NCBI GenBank assembly: GCA_937899715.1
Contig: CALCNX010000029.1
Location: 62,001 to 126,000 of the forward strand
DNA: 64,000 nt
Direction of reading: 5' to 3'
Source: an uncultured bacterium
GTDB lineage: Bacteria > Bacteroidota > Ignavibacteria > Kapaibacteriales > UBA4661
The position numbers were made by a program, and so were the translations under genes. Each line of letters opens with the position of its first letter. Within the stretch, counting starts at the first letter, position 1. Positions 50,461 through 58,352 of this stretch are shown piece by piece. Under the pieces are notes generated by a model that searched no databases, was not told the DNA's origin, and worked only from the letters and a program-made list of their open reading frames with translations.

Positions 50461-52392
50461 ATGAGCAAAATTATCGGTATTGACCTTGGCACAACGAACT
50501 CCGTTGTGTCGGTAATGGAAGGCGCATCGCACGTGGTCATCGCTAACAGCGAAGGCGGACGTACGACCCCTTCGATGGTCGGCTTCACCAAAAACGGTGA
50601 GCGCGTCGTGGGCGAAGCAGCAAAACGCCAAGCCGTTACGAATCCCAAAAACACAATTTATTCTATCAAACGCTTCATGGGGCGTCGCCCGGATGAAGTC
50701 AGCGAAGAAAGCAAACTTGTTTCCTACACCAACGAGCCATCGAAAGACGGTAATTCCGTTCGTGTCGAGATTGACGGTCGCCAGTATTCGCCGGAAGAAA
50801 TCTCAGCGATGGTTCTTCAAAAAATGAAGCAAACCGCCGAAGATTATCTCGGACAAAAAGTTACCGAAGCCGTTATCACCGTTCCGGCATATTTCAACGA
50901 TGCACAGCGCCAAGCCACCAAGACCGCAGGCGAAATTGCGGGCTTGAACGTGCGCCGCATCATCAACGAGCCAACGGCAGCTGCTCTGGCGTATGGTCTG
51001 GACAAAAAAGGTCAGAACATGACCGTTGCAGTCTATGACTTGGGTGGCGGTACGTTCGACGTATCGGTTCTCGAAATCGGTGATGGCGTTTTTGAAGTAA
51101 AATCCACCAATGGCGACACGCACTTGGGTGGCGACAACTTCGATCACCGCCTCATTGACTTCCTTGCCGAAGAGTTTCAGAAAACCGAAGGTATTGATCT
51201 TCGCAAAGACGCAATGGCACTTCAACGCCTCCGCGAAGCATCCGAAAAAGCAAAAATTGAGCTTTCGAGCAAACTCGAAACCGAAGTCAACTTGCCCTTC
51301 GTTACCGCTACGCAAGACGGTCCGAAGCACTTGGTGACGAAAATTACGCGCGCCAAATTTGAATCGCTTTGCGAAGACCTTTTTGACCGTACTCTGAAGC
51401 CGTGCGAAGACGCTATCAAAGATGCAAAAATTACCCCGGCACAAATTGACGAGGTGATTTTGGTGGGCGGTTCGACCCGTATCCCCAAAATTCAGGAACT
51501 CGTTAAAAAATTCTTCGGCAAAGACCCCGCAAAAAGCGTCAATCCTGACGAGGTAGTTGCTATCGGCGCTGCAGTGCAAGGTGCAGTTCTTTCCGGCGAC
51601 CTCAAAGACGTATTACTTCTGGACGTAACGCCTCTGACGCTTGGCATTGAGACGCTCGGCGGTGTAATGACCCCGATGATTCCGTCGAACACGACCATTC
51701 CGACCAAGAAAAGCGAAACGTTCTCCACCGCGAGCGACAACCAGCCGTCGGTAGAAATTCATATTCTCCAAGGCGAGCGCCCAATGGCATCGGACAACCG
51801 CACACTCGGCAAATTCCACTTGGACGGCATACCGCCTGCTCCGCGTGGTGTTCCGCAAGTGGAAGTAACCTTCGACATTGACGCAAACGGTATGCTGCAC
51901 GTGAGCGCGAAAGACAAAGCATCCGGCAAAGAGCAGACCATTCGCATTACGTCGTCGTCGGGTATCTCCAAAGACGAAATCGAAAAAATGAAGCGCGATG
52001 CAACAATGCACGCCGAAGAAGACAAGCGCAAAAAAGAAGAAATCGAATTGCGCAACCAAGCCGATAACCTTGTCGGTTCGACCGATAAGCAAATCAAAGA
52101 GTTTGCCGATAAAATGCCGCCGGAACACAAAACCAAAATCGAAGCGGCAAAAGACCACCTTGCTGACGTACTGAAAAACAACCGTACCTCCGAGATTCGC
52201 CCTGCGATGGACGCGCTCAACGAGGCATGGAGCGAGGCTTCTCGCAAAATGTACGAATCAGCAGGTGCTTCAGACGGCGGCGCTCAAAACGGCGCTCCGA
52301 ATGGCTCTGCCAACGGTTCGGCACAAGGCAATGGTGCAAAAGACGGCAACGTGGAGGAAGCAGATTACACCATCGTGGACGAAACGAAGTAA
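50461..52392 (+). CDS. dnaK: Chaperone protein DnaK (Hsp70)
   Basis: This 643-residue protein has all Hsp70 signatures: GIDLGTTNSVVSVMEG, VYDLGGGTFDVSVLEI and VILVGGSTRIPKIQELV, a substrate-binding domain and a low-complexity Gly/Asn/Ala tail ending YTIVDETK. CAGGAGC lies upstream. DnaJ and GrpE are not nearby. With three hsp20 genes upstream the region is a protein-folding island. Confidence 0.97.
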   Translation: MSKIIGIDLGTTNSVVSVMEGASHVVIANSEGGRTTPSMVGFTKNGERVVGEAAKRQAVTNPKNTIYSIKRFMGRRPDEVSEESKLVSYTNEPSKDGNSVRVEIDGRQYSPEEISAMVLQKMKQTAEDYLGQKVTEAVITVPAYFNDAQRQATKTAGEIAGLNVRRIINEPTAAALAYGLDKKGQNMTVAVYDLGGGTFDVSVLEIGDGVFEVKSTNGDTHLGGDNFDHRLIDFLAEEFQKTEGIDLRKDAMALQRLREASEKAKIELSSKLETEVNLPFVTATQDGPKHLVTKITRAKFESLCEDLFDRTLKPCEDAIKDAKITPAQIDEVILVGGSTRIPKIQELVKKFFGKDPAKSVNPDEVVAIGAAVQGAVLSGDLKDVLLLDVTPLTLGIETLGGVMTPMIPSNTTIPTKKSETFSTASDNQPSVEIHILQGERPMASDNRTLGKFHLDGIPPAPRGVPQVEVTFDIDANGMLHVSAKDKASGKEQTIRITSSSGISKDEIEKMKRDATMHAEEDKRKKEEIELRNQADNLVGSTDKQIKEFADKMPPEHKTKIEAAKDHLADVLKNNRTSEIRPAMDALNEAWSEASRKMYESAGASDGGAQNGAPNGSANGSAQGNGAKDGNVEEADYTIVDETK

Positions 52393-52403
52393 TTTCTCGC
52401 ACT

Positions 52404-52459
52404 CAGCATAGAAACAACAAAGGCAACCCGAAATGGTTGCCTTTGTTGTTTCTATGCTG
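52404..52459. terminator. Bidirectional terminator between dnaK and the MFS gene
   Basis: Two perfect 25-bp arms (52404-52428 and 52435-52459) around a 6-nt loop CGAAAT separate convergent genes. The arms are rich in AAC/TTG runs, with no long T tract outside. Confidence 0.75.
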
Positions 52460-52470
52460 CCCTTAAATTT

Positions 52471-52500
52471 ATCACTCACCATTCAAAATTCATCACTTCT
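52471..52500. repeat. Intergenic heptanucleotide array
   Basis: Units ATCACTC, ACCATTC, AAAATTC and ATCACTT lie in phase 7 at the 3' end of the MFS gene; this is the fifth array of the family in the window. Confidence 0.5.
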
Positions 52501-53881
52501 TGAGATGCCGCCCCATTGAGAACATCATAGGCAGCGCCGCCAAAAATAATACACCACTGACAATAAAACTCCATTCCATGCCGACGGCAGAGGCAAGCGC
52601 TCCACACAAAATTGGTGCGAACAGCCCGCCGACCAATGTAGCACTGGAAGCAAGACCCATCATGCCGCCATTACGGTCGGCAGGAGCATATTTACCAAGC
52701 GCGGCATAGAGTGTCGGAATGGCAGCACCTGCAAAAACACCCATCACTACGCGCAGAGGAAAGAGCCATTCATAACGCGGCACAAATGCTTGAAGCATTG
52801 TCGCCAAACCCAGCCATGGTAGCACCCGCATCATTACCCACACAAAACCACGTTTATCCGTCATTCGTCCCCAGCGCGGAGCAAAAATTACCATAAGAAT
52901 TCCGACGATACCCACTGCTGCGCCTGTAATCGTTGCTAGAAACGCCGCCGGAGCGCCTTTTGCCTCAATGAAATACGCCAGAATGGACGGCGTGAAGTTG
53001 AGCGCTGCCTGCACAAGCACGATAGAAAGCAAGATAGAACGCAAAATCGGTGTCTGCCAGGCAAAGCGCATGGTATCTTGTATGCCGGGCGCTTCCGTGA
53101 TGCTGCGTTCATCGGGGCTTTCTTCCACATAGACCACGACCACAATCCCGCTCACGAAGCACAGCGCCGAAACCAAATAAAACAAGCTCCGCACTCCAAA
53201 CGCATCGGCAATCGCCCCGCCGATAAGAGGACCAATAACCGTTCCGGCGGAAATAGCGGTCTGAATAAGGCTAATGGCGTAGCCGCGCTTGTTCTCCGGC
53301 GCACTTGTGCTGACAAGTGAGATGGAGGAAGCAATAAAGCCGCTCACGCCACCTTGAAAAATACGAAGGAAAAACAGTTGCCAGACATTTTGCGCAAAGC
53401 CCATCAGAAACATGGCGAGCGTTAGCCCAAAGATAGCGCGAATAATCATCAATTTTTTGCCGTACTTGTCGCCAAGCGCTCCCCAGAGCGGAACGGTAAA
53501 AATAGAAAGCATAAATGCTCCCGCATAGACCAAACCCGTCCAGCGCTGCGCCTCGGCAAAATCCGTTACGCCGAGCGCCCGCACATAGAGCGGCAAGAAC
53601 GGCAAACACGCATTCATGCCGACCATCGCAATAAACGAGGCTATCCAGAGAACATTGACATTGCGCTTCCAGAGCGCGGGGTGAGGTGCAGTACGAGGTG
53701 CAGCAAGCGAGGACGAGAGCGGTGAAGAACCGAGAGGTGATGGTGAGGACGAAACCACAGGTGTTTTGGTTTGTGAAACTTCTGTTTCTACAAAACTACG
53801 ACATTTTTCTCTGATGTGGAAATGTACTCCCCAAAAGCCCCTATTCTCCTTGCTTCCGAAGGGTTTCTTCGATTGCGTCAA
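52493..53881 (-). CDS. Major facilitator superfamily transporter (MdtG/multidrug-like)
   Basis: Twelve hydrophobic segments start near residue 75. GALGDKYGKKLMIIRA is the inter-helix 2-3 MFS motif A, and GPLIGGAIADAFG is motif C of drug:proton antiporters. The start is uncertain: TTG at 53881 would overlap the thioesterase gene by 41 bp and adds a Ser/Pro-rich, low-complexity N terminus of about 70 residues; a GTG about 40 codons later is an alternative. Probable role is efflux through the inner membrane. Confidence 0.8.
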   Translation of the reverse strand: MTQSKKPFGSKENRGFWGVHFHIREKCRSFVETEVSQTKTPVVSSSPSPLGSSPLSSSLAAPRTAPHPALWKRNVNVLWIASFIAMVGMNACLPFLPLYVRALGVTDFAEAQRWTGLVYAGAFMLSIFTVPLWGALGDKYGKKLMIIRAIFGLTLAMFLMGFAQNVWQLFFLRIFQGGVSGFIASSISLVSTSAPENKRGYAISLIQTAISAGTVIGPLIGGAIADAFGVRSLFYLVSALCFVSGIVVVVYVEESPDERSITEAPGIQDTMRFAWQTPILRSILLSIVLVQAALNFTPSILAYFIEAKGAPAAFLATITGAAVGIVGILMVIFAPRWGRMTDKRGFVWVMMRVLPWLGLATMLQAFVPRYEWLFPLRVVMGVFAGAAIPTLYAALGKYAPADRNGGMMGLASSATLVGGLFAPILCGALASAVGMEWSFIVSGVLFLAALPMMFSMGRHLKK

Positions 53882-54278
53882 AAAAGATTTTTGGCGGGCG
53901 TACAGGTTTCATTCCATCGGCAGTCACGAAAGGGTGGATTGAATAACCACTAACGATTTCCTCTTCGCCGCGCTTAATGAGATATTCAATGCGGATAGTC
54001 GGCAGGCGCTCTAGCGTGTAGGTGGCGTAAATATCCAGCAAATCGTCATAAACGGCGGGAGCTTTGTAGCGGGCAAAAATCTCCAGTACGGGAAGTAAGT
54101 ACCCCGATTTTTCCAATTCGGTGTAAGGCAGTCCACAAGCCCGAAGCAGCTCCGTCCGCCCAATTTCAAAATACACGAGATAGTTGCCGTTATAGACAAT
54201 CTTCATTTTGTCCGTATCGGCGTAGCGGACACGGACTTGGGAGCGGTGCGTGACGGAATGTTGATTATTGTTATCCAT
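53841..54278 (-). CDS. Acyl-CoA thioesterase, YbgC/4HBT family
   Basis: The start at 54278 (ATG) is preferred to a TTG three codons earlier. The 145-residue hotdog protein carries VRYADTDKMKIVYNGNYLVYFE, split by the active-site Asp of the YADTDxMxxVY motif, the key signature of YbgC-like thioesterases. It cleaves short acyl-CoA or acyl-ACP thioesters. It is upstream of, and overlaps, the transporter gene. Confidence 0.85.
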   Translation of the reverse strand: MDNNNQHSVTHRSQVRVRYADTDKMKIVYNGNYLVYFEIGRTELLRACGLPYTELEKSGYLLPVLEIFARYKAPAVYDDLLDIYATYTLERLPTIRIEYLIKRGEEEIVSGYSIHPFVTADGMKPVRPPKIFFDAIEETLRKQGE

Positions 54279-54313
54279 AGTGAGCAAAAATGGTCATGTG
54301 AGGTGGTTAAAAA

Positions 54314-54351
54314 CAACCCGTCGGGCAGCAATGGAGCCGTCCGACGGGTTG
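54314..54351. terminator. Strong hairpin upstream of the thioesterase gene
   Basis: CAACCCGTCGG and CCGACGGGTTG pair perfectly around a 16-nt loop. AAAA precedes it on the plus strand, giving a T run on the minus strand just after the stem, which fits an attenuator or terminator for minus-strand transcription. Confidence 0.45.
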
Positions 54352-54480
54352 TACAAAATCGTGAGGTGGAACGCAGATTACAGGATTTTCAGGACAATCT
54401 TACTCGTGAGAGCAAACGAAATAAAAACTATACTTTATGAGCTGAAGTTACGATGAGCTGAAGTGACGCTTTGCCAAGAC

Positions 54481-54628
54481 ATTCCCCTCTTTGGAACAAA
54501 GAGGGGTGTACGAGCGGCAGCGAGGACGGGGTGTTATTTCGTACATTGATGCCGCTTCTGTGCTGAAGAACTACCCCGTCAGTCCTCGCTTCGCGGGACT
54601 GCCACCCCTTCACACAGTGAAGGGGAAT
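54481..54628. repeat. Long imperfect palindromic element
   Basis: Outer ends ATTCCCCT and AGGGGAAT are inverted; internal pairs such as GAGGGGTG/CACCCCT and GGCAGCGAGGAC/GTCCTCGCT allow an almost full-length fold. It resembles short palindromic dispersed elements of bacterial genomes. Confidence 0.55.
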
Positions 54629-54671
54629 TTCAGAAAGGGTAACTTCAGATTTATGAGTTGTACCCCAAACA

Positions 54672-56216
54672 TTACTTCTCGCCATACAGCGTTTTGAACG
54701 CCGCTTCGTATTTATCGCCCGCTTTCCAGCGCGGACGGCTGTTTGCATCGGCAATGAGACGCGAGGCAGTGATAAATGAATTCACAAAGCGCGTCAGATA
54801 GCGGAAGTTGAAATCTTCGCCCGCTTCGTCTGCTTGCTGGTGGTAATACTTCCCAATCTCGGCATCAAACGCCGTGAAGCCGGGTGAATACGTGGGCGCA
54901 GGAATACCAACCTTTGCAAAACTGACGTTGTCTGAGCGGTCGAAAAGATTCTGCTCCGGCGCAGGGTCGTTTGCGGCTCTGAGACCGTGCGCTTTAGCGG
55001 CTTCTTCCAGCAATGGCTGCGCGGTGGTGCGCTCAAGTCCCATCACCGTGACGAGTGTTGTATCGTTGAAGCCTGCGCCGTCGATGTTGAGGTTGTAGAT
55101 GACGTTTTTGTGCGGGATAGCGGGATTCTTTGCGTAGTACGTGCTGCCCAGCAAGCCAGCTTCTTCAGCGGTGCAAGCAAGCAGAAGTATTGATCGCTTC
55201 GGTGGCTTTGCGGCAAGATATTTTGCAGCTGCCAGAATCGCCGTTGTTCCCATGCCGTTGTCCCGTGCGCCGTTGTAGATGGTGTCTTTGCTGGTGGCGC
55301 TTTTGCCCGTGCCAATGTGGTCGTAGTGCGCTGACAGCAGCACGTACTCTTGGCTGAGCGCGGGGTCTGTGCCTTTGATAACGCCGATAACGTTGTTGGA
55401 ATAGAGCGTGTCGTAGCGCGTCGGCTCAAGGCTCATGCTGACGGCAATAGGGCGCTTTTGTGCGGCTTCGGCAGCAAGTTTCATAGTCATTTTTTTGCCG
55501 CCGTCATACGCCAGCACCCAATTCATCGTGTGTGGTTTTGTCTCGGTGCTTGCCAAATCAGGACGAGTGTTTTTATTGAAAGCAACGATATTGCCCCACG
55601 CAATCTGATTATCCGGTGTGAATAGCTCCACAAGTCCCGCAGCACCTTTTGCCTCGGCAACCTCACGCTTGCGGAAGCTCATGTTAAAGCCCTTGCGCAC
55701 TTCGGTACTATCGTTGTCACCGAAGCGGATGATAACAATTTTCCCTTTCACGTCCAGCCCTGCGTAATCATCACGCTTCGCTGCCGAATCCACCACGCCA
55801 AAGCCCGCATAAACAGCATTGCCGGAAAGGAGTGCCGTGTGAGCGTAGGCAGGAATAAAGCGGCGGTCGAGTGCAAGCGTATCGCCCGCGATAATAAGCG
55901 AACCGCTCGCTGCGGCGCGGCGCTTCACGAATGTTATTGGCTGGAAGTATGATTTCATGCTTCCGGCAAGTGCTACGTTGCTCAGGCGAAACTGCTCGGC
56001 TATGTAGCGGGCGGCTTCATCATTGCCCGGCATACCGGTCATGCGTCCCATGAGTTTATCGGAAGCCAAAAACTGCAAGTGTGCTTTGCACTCGGCTTCA
56101 GTGGCGGGTTGCGCCAATGCGGGCTGTGCCAAAAGCGCAGGCGCGGCGGCAGAACAAACGAGCGCAAAAGCGCACAACGCCTGTGCTGCGCGGAAAAACG
56201 TCGAATAAAAATTCAT
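54672..56216 (-). CDS. Secreted M28-family metallopeptidase
   Basis: The start at 56216 gives an evident signal peptide (RAAQALCAFALVCSAAAPALL, cut near AQPA), described here in outline; the product has 514 residues. Zinc ligands are visible in order: SAHYDHIG, GARDNGMGT, CTAEEAGLLG, NLNIDGAG and YYHQQADE. A PA-like insert precedes the peptidase domain (VKGKIVIIRFGDND). It should be an exported aminopeptidase. No sorting domain is present, so it probably stays in the periplasm or envelope. Confidence 0.85.
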   Translation of the reverse strand: MNFYSTFFRAAQALCAFALVCSAAAPALLAQPALAQPATEAECKAHLQFLASDKLMGRMTGMPGNDEAARYIAEQFRLSNVALAGSMKSYFQPITFVKRRAAASGSLIIAGDTLALDRRFIPAYAHTALLSGNAVYAGFGVVDSAAKRDDYAGLDVKGKIVIIRFGDNDSTEVRKGFNMSFRKREVAEAKGAAGLVELFTPDNQIAWGNIVAFNKNTRPDLASTETKPHTMNWVLAYDGGKKMTMKLAAEAAQKRPIAVSMSLEPTRYDTLYSNNVIGVIKGTDPALSQEYVLLSAHYDHIGTGKSATSKDTIYNGARDNGMGTTAILAAAKYLAAKPPKRSILLLACTAEEAGLLGSTYYAKNPAIPHKNVIYNLNIDGAGFNDTTLVTVMGLERTTAQPLLEEAAKAHGLRAANDPAPEQNLFDRSDNVSFAKVGIPAPTYSPGFTAFDAEIGKYYHQQADEAGEDFNFRYLTRFVNSFITASRLIADANSRPRWKAGDKYEAAFKTLYGEK

Positions 56217-56499
56217 AATACTTTTGGTGTATGAGTGAAAAGGAAAATACGAGGCGCAATATCGCTCCAAATTGGCAGATAACAAAGAGCGCGAAAAAAA
56301 TGTTCGCGCTCGTGCATGAATTGATGCGGGCTTTGGGGAGTGTACAAATTATTTTCACCCATTATGCGTTTTTTTGTGAAACACTTTTGCAGTTTGTGGA
56401 TTATTGCTTTTTGTCATCGGATGCCATCTATTGCCAACACGCAGTGCTTTTCCTCGTTGACGAAATCCATTTATTTATCGTTCTCTTTTCTTGTGTCGT

Positions 56500-57507
56500 A
56501 TGAAAACCTCCTTTTTCCTGAAGCCAGCGCTCCTGCTGGTCGCTTGCCTCTTTTTGATGAATGTGCAAAGCTGCAAAGACCCCTTGCAAGGCGATATTCC
56601 GCGTACGCTGGAACCAGTGATAAGCACCACAGAGTGGCAGCAGATGAACGGTCTGCATGGGAGTGTAACCTGTTTTGCAAAAAGTGGTAATTCGCTCTTC
56701 ACTGGAATGTATATTGGCGGAATCTTTCGCTCCGATAACAACGGCGCATTATGGCAAGCAGTGAATAACAGCTTGAAAAATACAGATCTCCAATCTCTTA
56801 TCGCTAGTGGCAACACGCTTTTTGCTGGGATAAATGGCGAAGGAATCTTGCGCTCAACGGATAATGGTGCGACGTGGCAGGTGATGAATAGTGGCTTGAC
56901 GAGTTTATCTATATATTGCCTCGCTGCTAGTGAAAACACTCTCTTTGCAGGAACAGTTCCAAGTCAAACTTCGGCTGGTGGTCTTTTTCGCTCTACGGAC
57001 AATGGTACAACGTGGCAAGAACTAACTAACGGCTTAACAAGTAAAAGTATCCAATCTCTTACCATAAGTGAAAACTCACTTTTTGCGGGAACAGACAAAG
57101 GTCTTTTTCGTTCTATAGACTATGGCATGACATGGCAGGCAGTGAATAACGGCTTGACAAATGCATATATCAAATCTCTCACTGCCGTTAGAGGGAGCAT
57201 ACTCTTTGCCGGAAGAGCAGACGGTGGTGGTGTCTTTCGTTCTATGGACAACGGCATAACATGGCAGGCAGTGAATAACGGTTTGAGGACTCCGGCTCCG
57301 GCTATTATTTCTCTTACAGCTAACGGAAATACAGTCTTTGCCGGAACAAGTGACGGTGTTTTTCGCTTAAACAATAACGGAAACTCGTGGCAAGTAGTGG
57401 GAATTCGTTTGGCTAATATCTTGGTTCTTTCGCTCGCGGTGAAAGGCAATACTCTCTTTGCGGGGACAAACGGAGAAGGGGCTTTCAGAATAGGCATCCC
57501 TCAGTAG
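56500..57507 (+). CDS. Lipoprotein with YCF48/BNR-like propeller repeats
   Basis: The start at 56500 (ATG) gives a lipoprotein signal ending MNVQSC. The mature protein begins CKDPLQGDIPR, a start shared with the lipoprotein at 60817. About seven repeats of 40 residues follow, each with 'LFAGT..GVFRS.DNG.TWQ.V.NGL', the YCF48/sortilin-type propeller blade. A binding or assembly function in the envelope is probable; no catalytic site is seen. A TTG three codons earlier is a weaker start. Confidence 0.75.
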   Translation: MKTSFFLKPALLLVACLFLMNVQSCKDPLQGDIPRTLEPVISTTEWQQMNGLHGSVTCFAKSGNSLFTGMYIGGIFRSDNNGALWQAVNNSLKNTDLQSLIASGNTLFAGINGEGILRSTDNGATWQVMNSGLTSLSIYCLAASENTLFAGTVPSQTSAGGLFRSTDNGTTWQELTNGLTSKSIQSLTISENSLFAGTDKGLFRSIDYGMTWQAVNNGLTNAYIKSLTAVRGSILFAGRADGGGVFRSMDNGITWQAVNNGLRTPAPAIISLTANGNTVFAGTSDGVFRLNNNGNSWQVVGIRLANILVLSLAVKGNTLFAGTNGEGAFRIGIPQ

Positions 57508-57576
57508 TCCTTTCTTGGTAGTTATTCGCTTATCCACGTTTACATCATAACCATACAAACCATTCACCCAAAAACC

Positions 57577-58143
57577 ATGCCCCCAAACACCCAAACCGAC
57601 ATCGAACTCTACGCTCTGCTTCGCACTCCGAAGCCCGAAGGGGAGCGGGCGTTCGCGGAACTCTACCGCCGCCATGCGCCGCGCATCAATGCCTATTGCA
57701 AGCGGGTTCTCGGCTCGAAAGAAGAAACATCCGATGTGTTTCAAGAGACCTTTGCGCGATTTTACCAGAGTGCGCAGAGCGCCGAAGCCCGCACCATGAC
57801 GAACATTCCTGCGTATCTGCTTGTGATAGCGCGTAATCTCTGCCTCCAGCACAAACGCAACACGCGCACCACCTTTCGATTTGAAGACTTCGATATGCCC
57901 GACCGCCATGCGGCGCGGCGTATGGAAGAGACCGAACTGCTCTCGCTTATTGCCACGGCGCTGGAACTGCTGGATTTCGACCACCGCGAAGCATTTGTCC
58001 TGCGGGAATACGACGGGCTGTCGTATCAGGAAATCGCGGAATTTTTAGCCACCAACGAAGCCACCATTCGCACCCGCGTTCACCGCGCGAAGCAAAAAAT
58101 ACGTCAAATTTTATCACCCTATTTGCACGATTTGAACAAGTAA
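57577..58143 (+). CDS. ECF-type RNA polymerase sigma factor
   Basis: This 188-residue protein has region 2 (AFAELYRRHAPRINAYCKR, EETSDVFQETFARFYQ) and region 4 (FVLREYDGLSYQEIAEFLA, TIRTRVHRAKQKIRQ). The next gene begins with an anti-sigma-like domain, so the pair is likely one regulatory unit. It would direct polymerase to envelope-stress or surface-protein promoters; targets are unknown. Confidence 0.88.
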   Translation: MPPNTQTDIELYALLRTPKPEGERAFAELYRRHAPRINAYCKRVLGSKEETSDVFQETFARFYQSAQSAEARTMTNIPAYLLVIARNLCLQHKRNTRTTFRFEDFDMPDRHAARRMEETELLSLIATALELLDFDHREAFVLREYDGLSYQEIAEFLATNEATIRTRVHRAKQKIRQILSPYLHDLNK

Positions 58144-58160
58144 TTCAGCTGACGCAAAAG

Positions 58161-58263
58161 CCCCTCACCCAACCCTCTCCCAGAGGGAGAGGGCTTCAGA
58201 ACAAGTTTCTGATCAATACCCTCGCCCTTTGGGAGAGGGTCTCGCGCAGCGAGGGGTGAGGGC
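58161..58263. repeat. Paired GC-rich repeats between sigma and anti-sigma-like genes
   Basis: CCCCTCACCC ... CCCTCTCCC/GGGAGAGGG (58161-58194) and GCCCTTTGGGAGAGGG ... GGGGTGAGGG (58219-58263) are inverted copies of the repeat that bounds the DUF559 element at 44662. Here they have only a 24-bp centre and no nuclease, a possible empty version of the same element. Confidence 0.65.
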
Positions 58264-58352
58264 AGCACACGCACTGCGTAAGATGAGGAAGCAATTTTTA
58301 GAGCGCAAGTTTTCACAACACTACCAACGATACTATTTGCAGAAAAATCATC

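Larger units (their letters stand above)
54279..54671. other. Intergenic region made mostly of repeats
   Basis: No gene is seen in these 393 bp. They contain a perfect 11-bp hairpin (54314-54351), a dispersed-repeat piece at about 54365 and a 148-bp palindromic element at 54481. Confidence 0.6.

Noticed and set aside
50803..51579. Minus-strand 258-codon frame opposite dnaK
   Set aside because: This is the well-known antisense open frame of Hsp70 genes, caused by codon bias.
44662..58263. GC-rich repeats as a CRISPR array
   Set aside because: The copies are scattered, inverted and partly coding, with no regular spacers and no cas genes.
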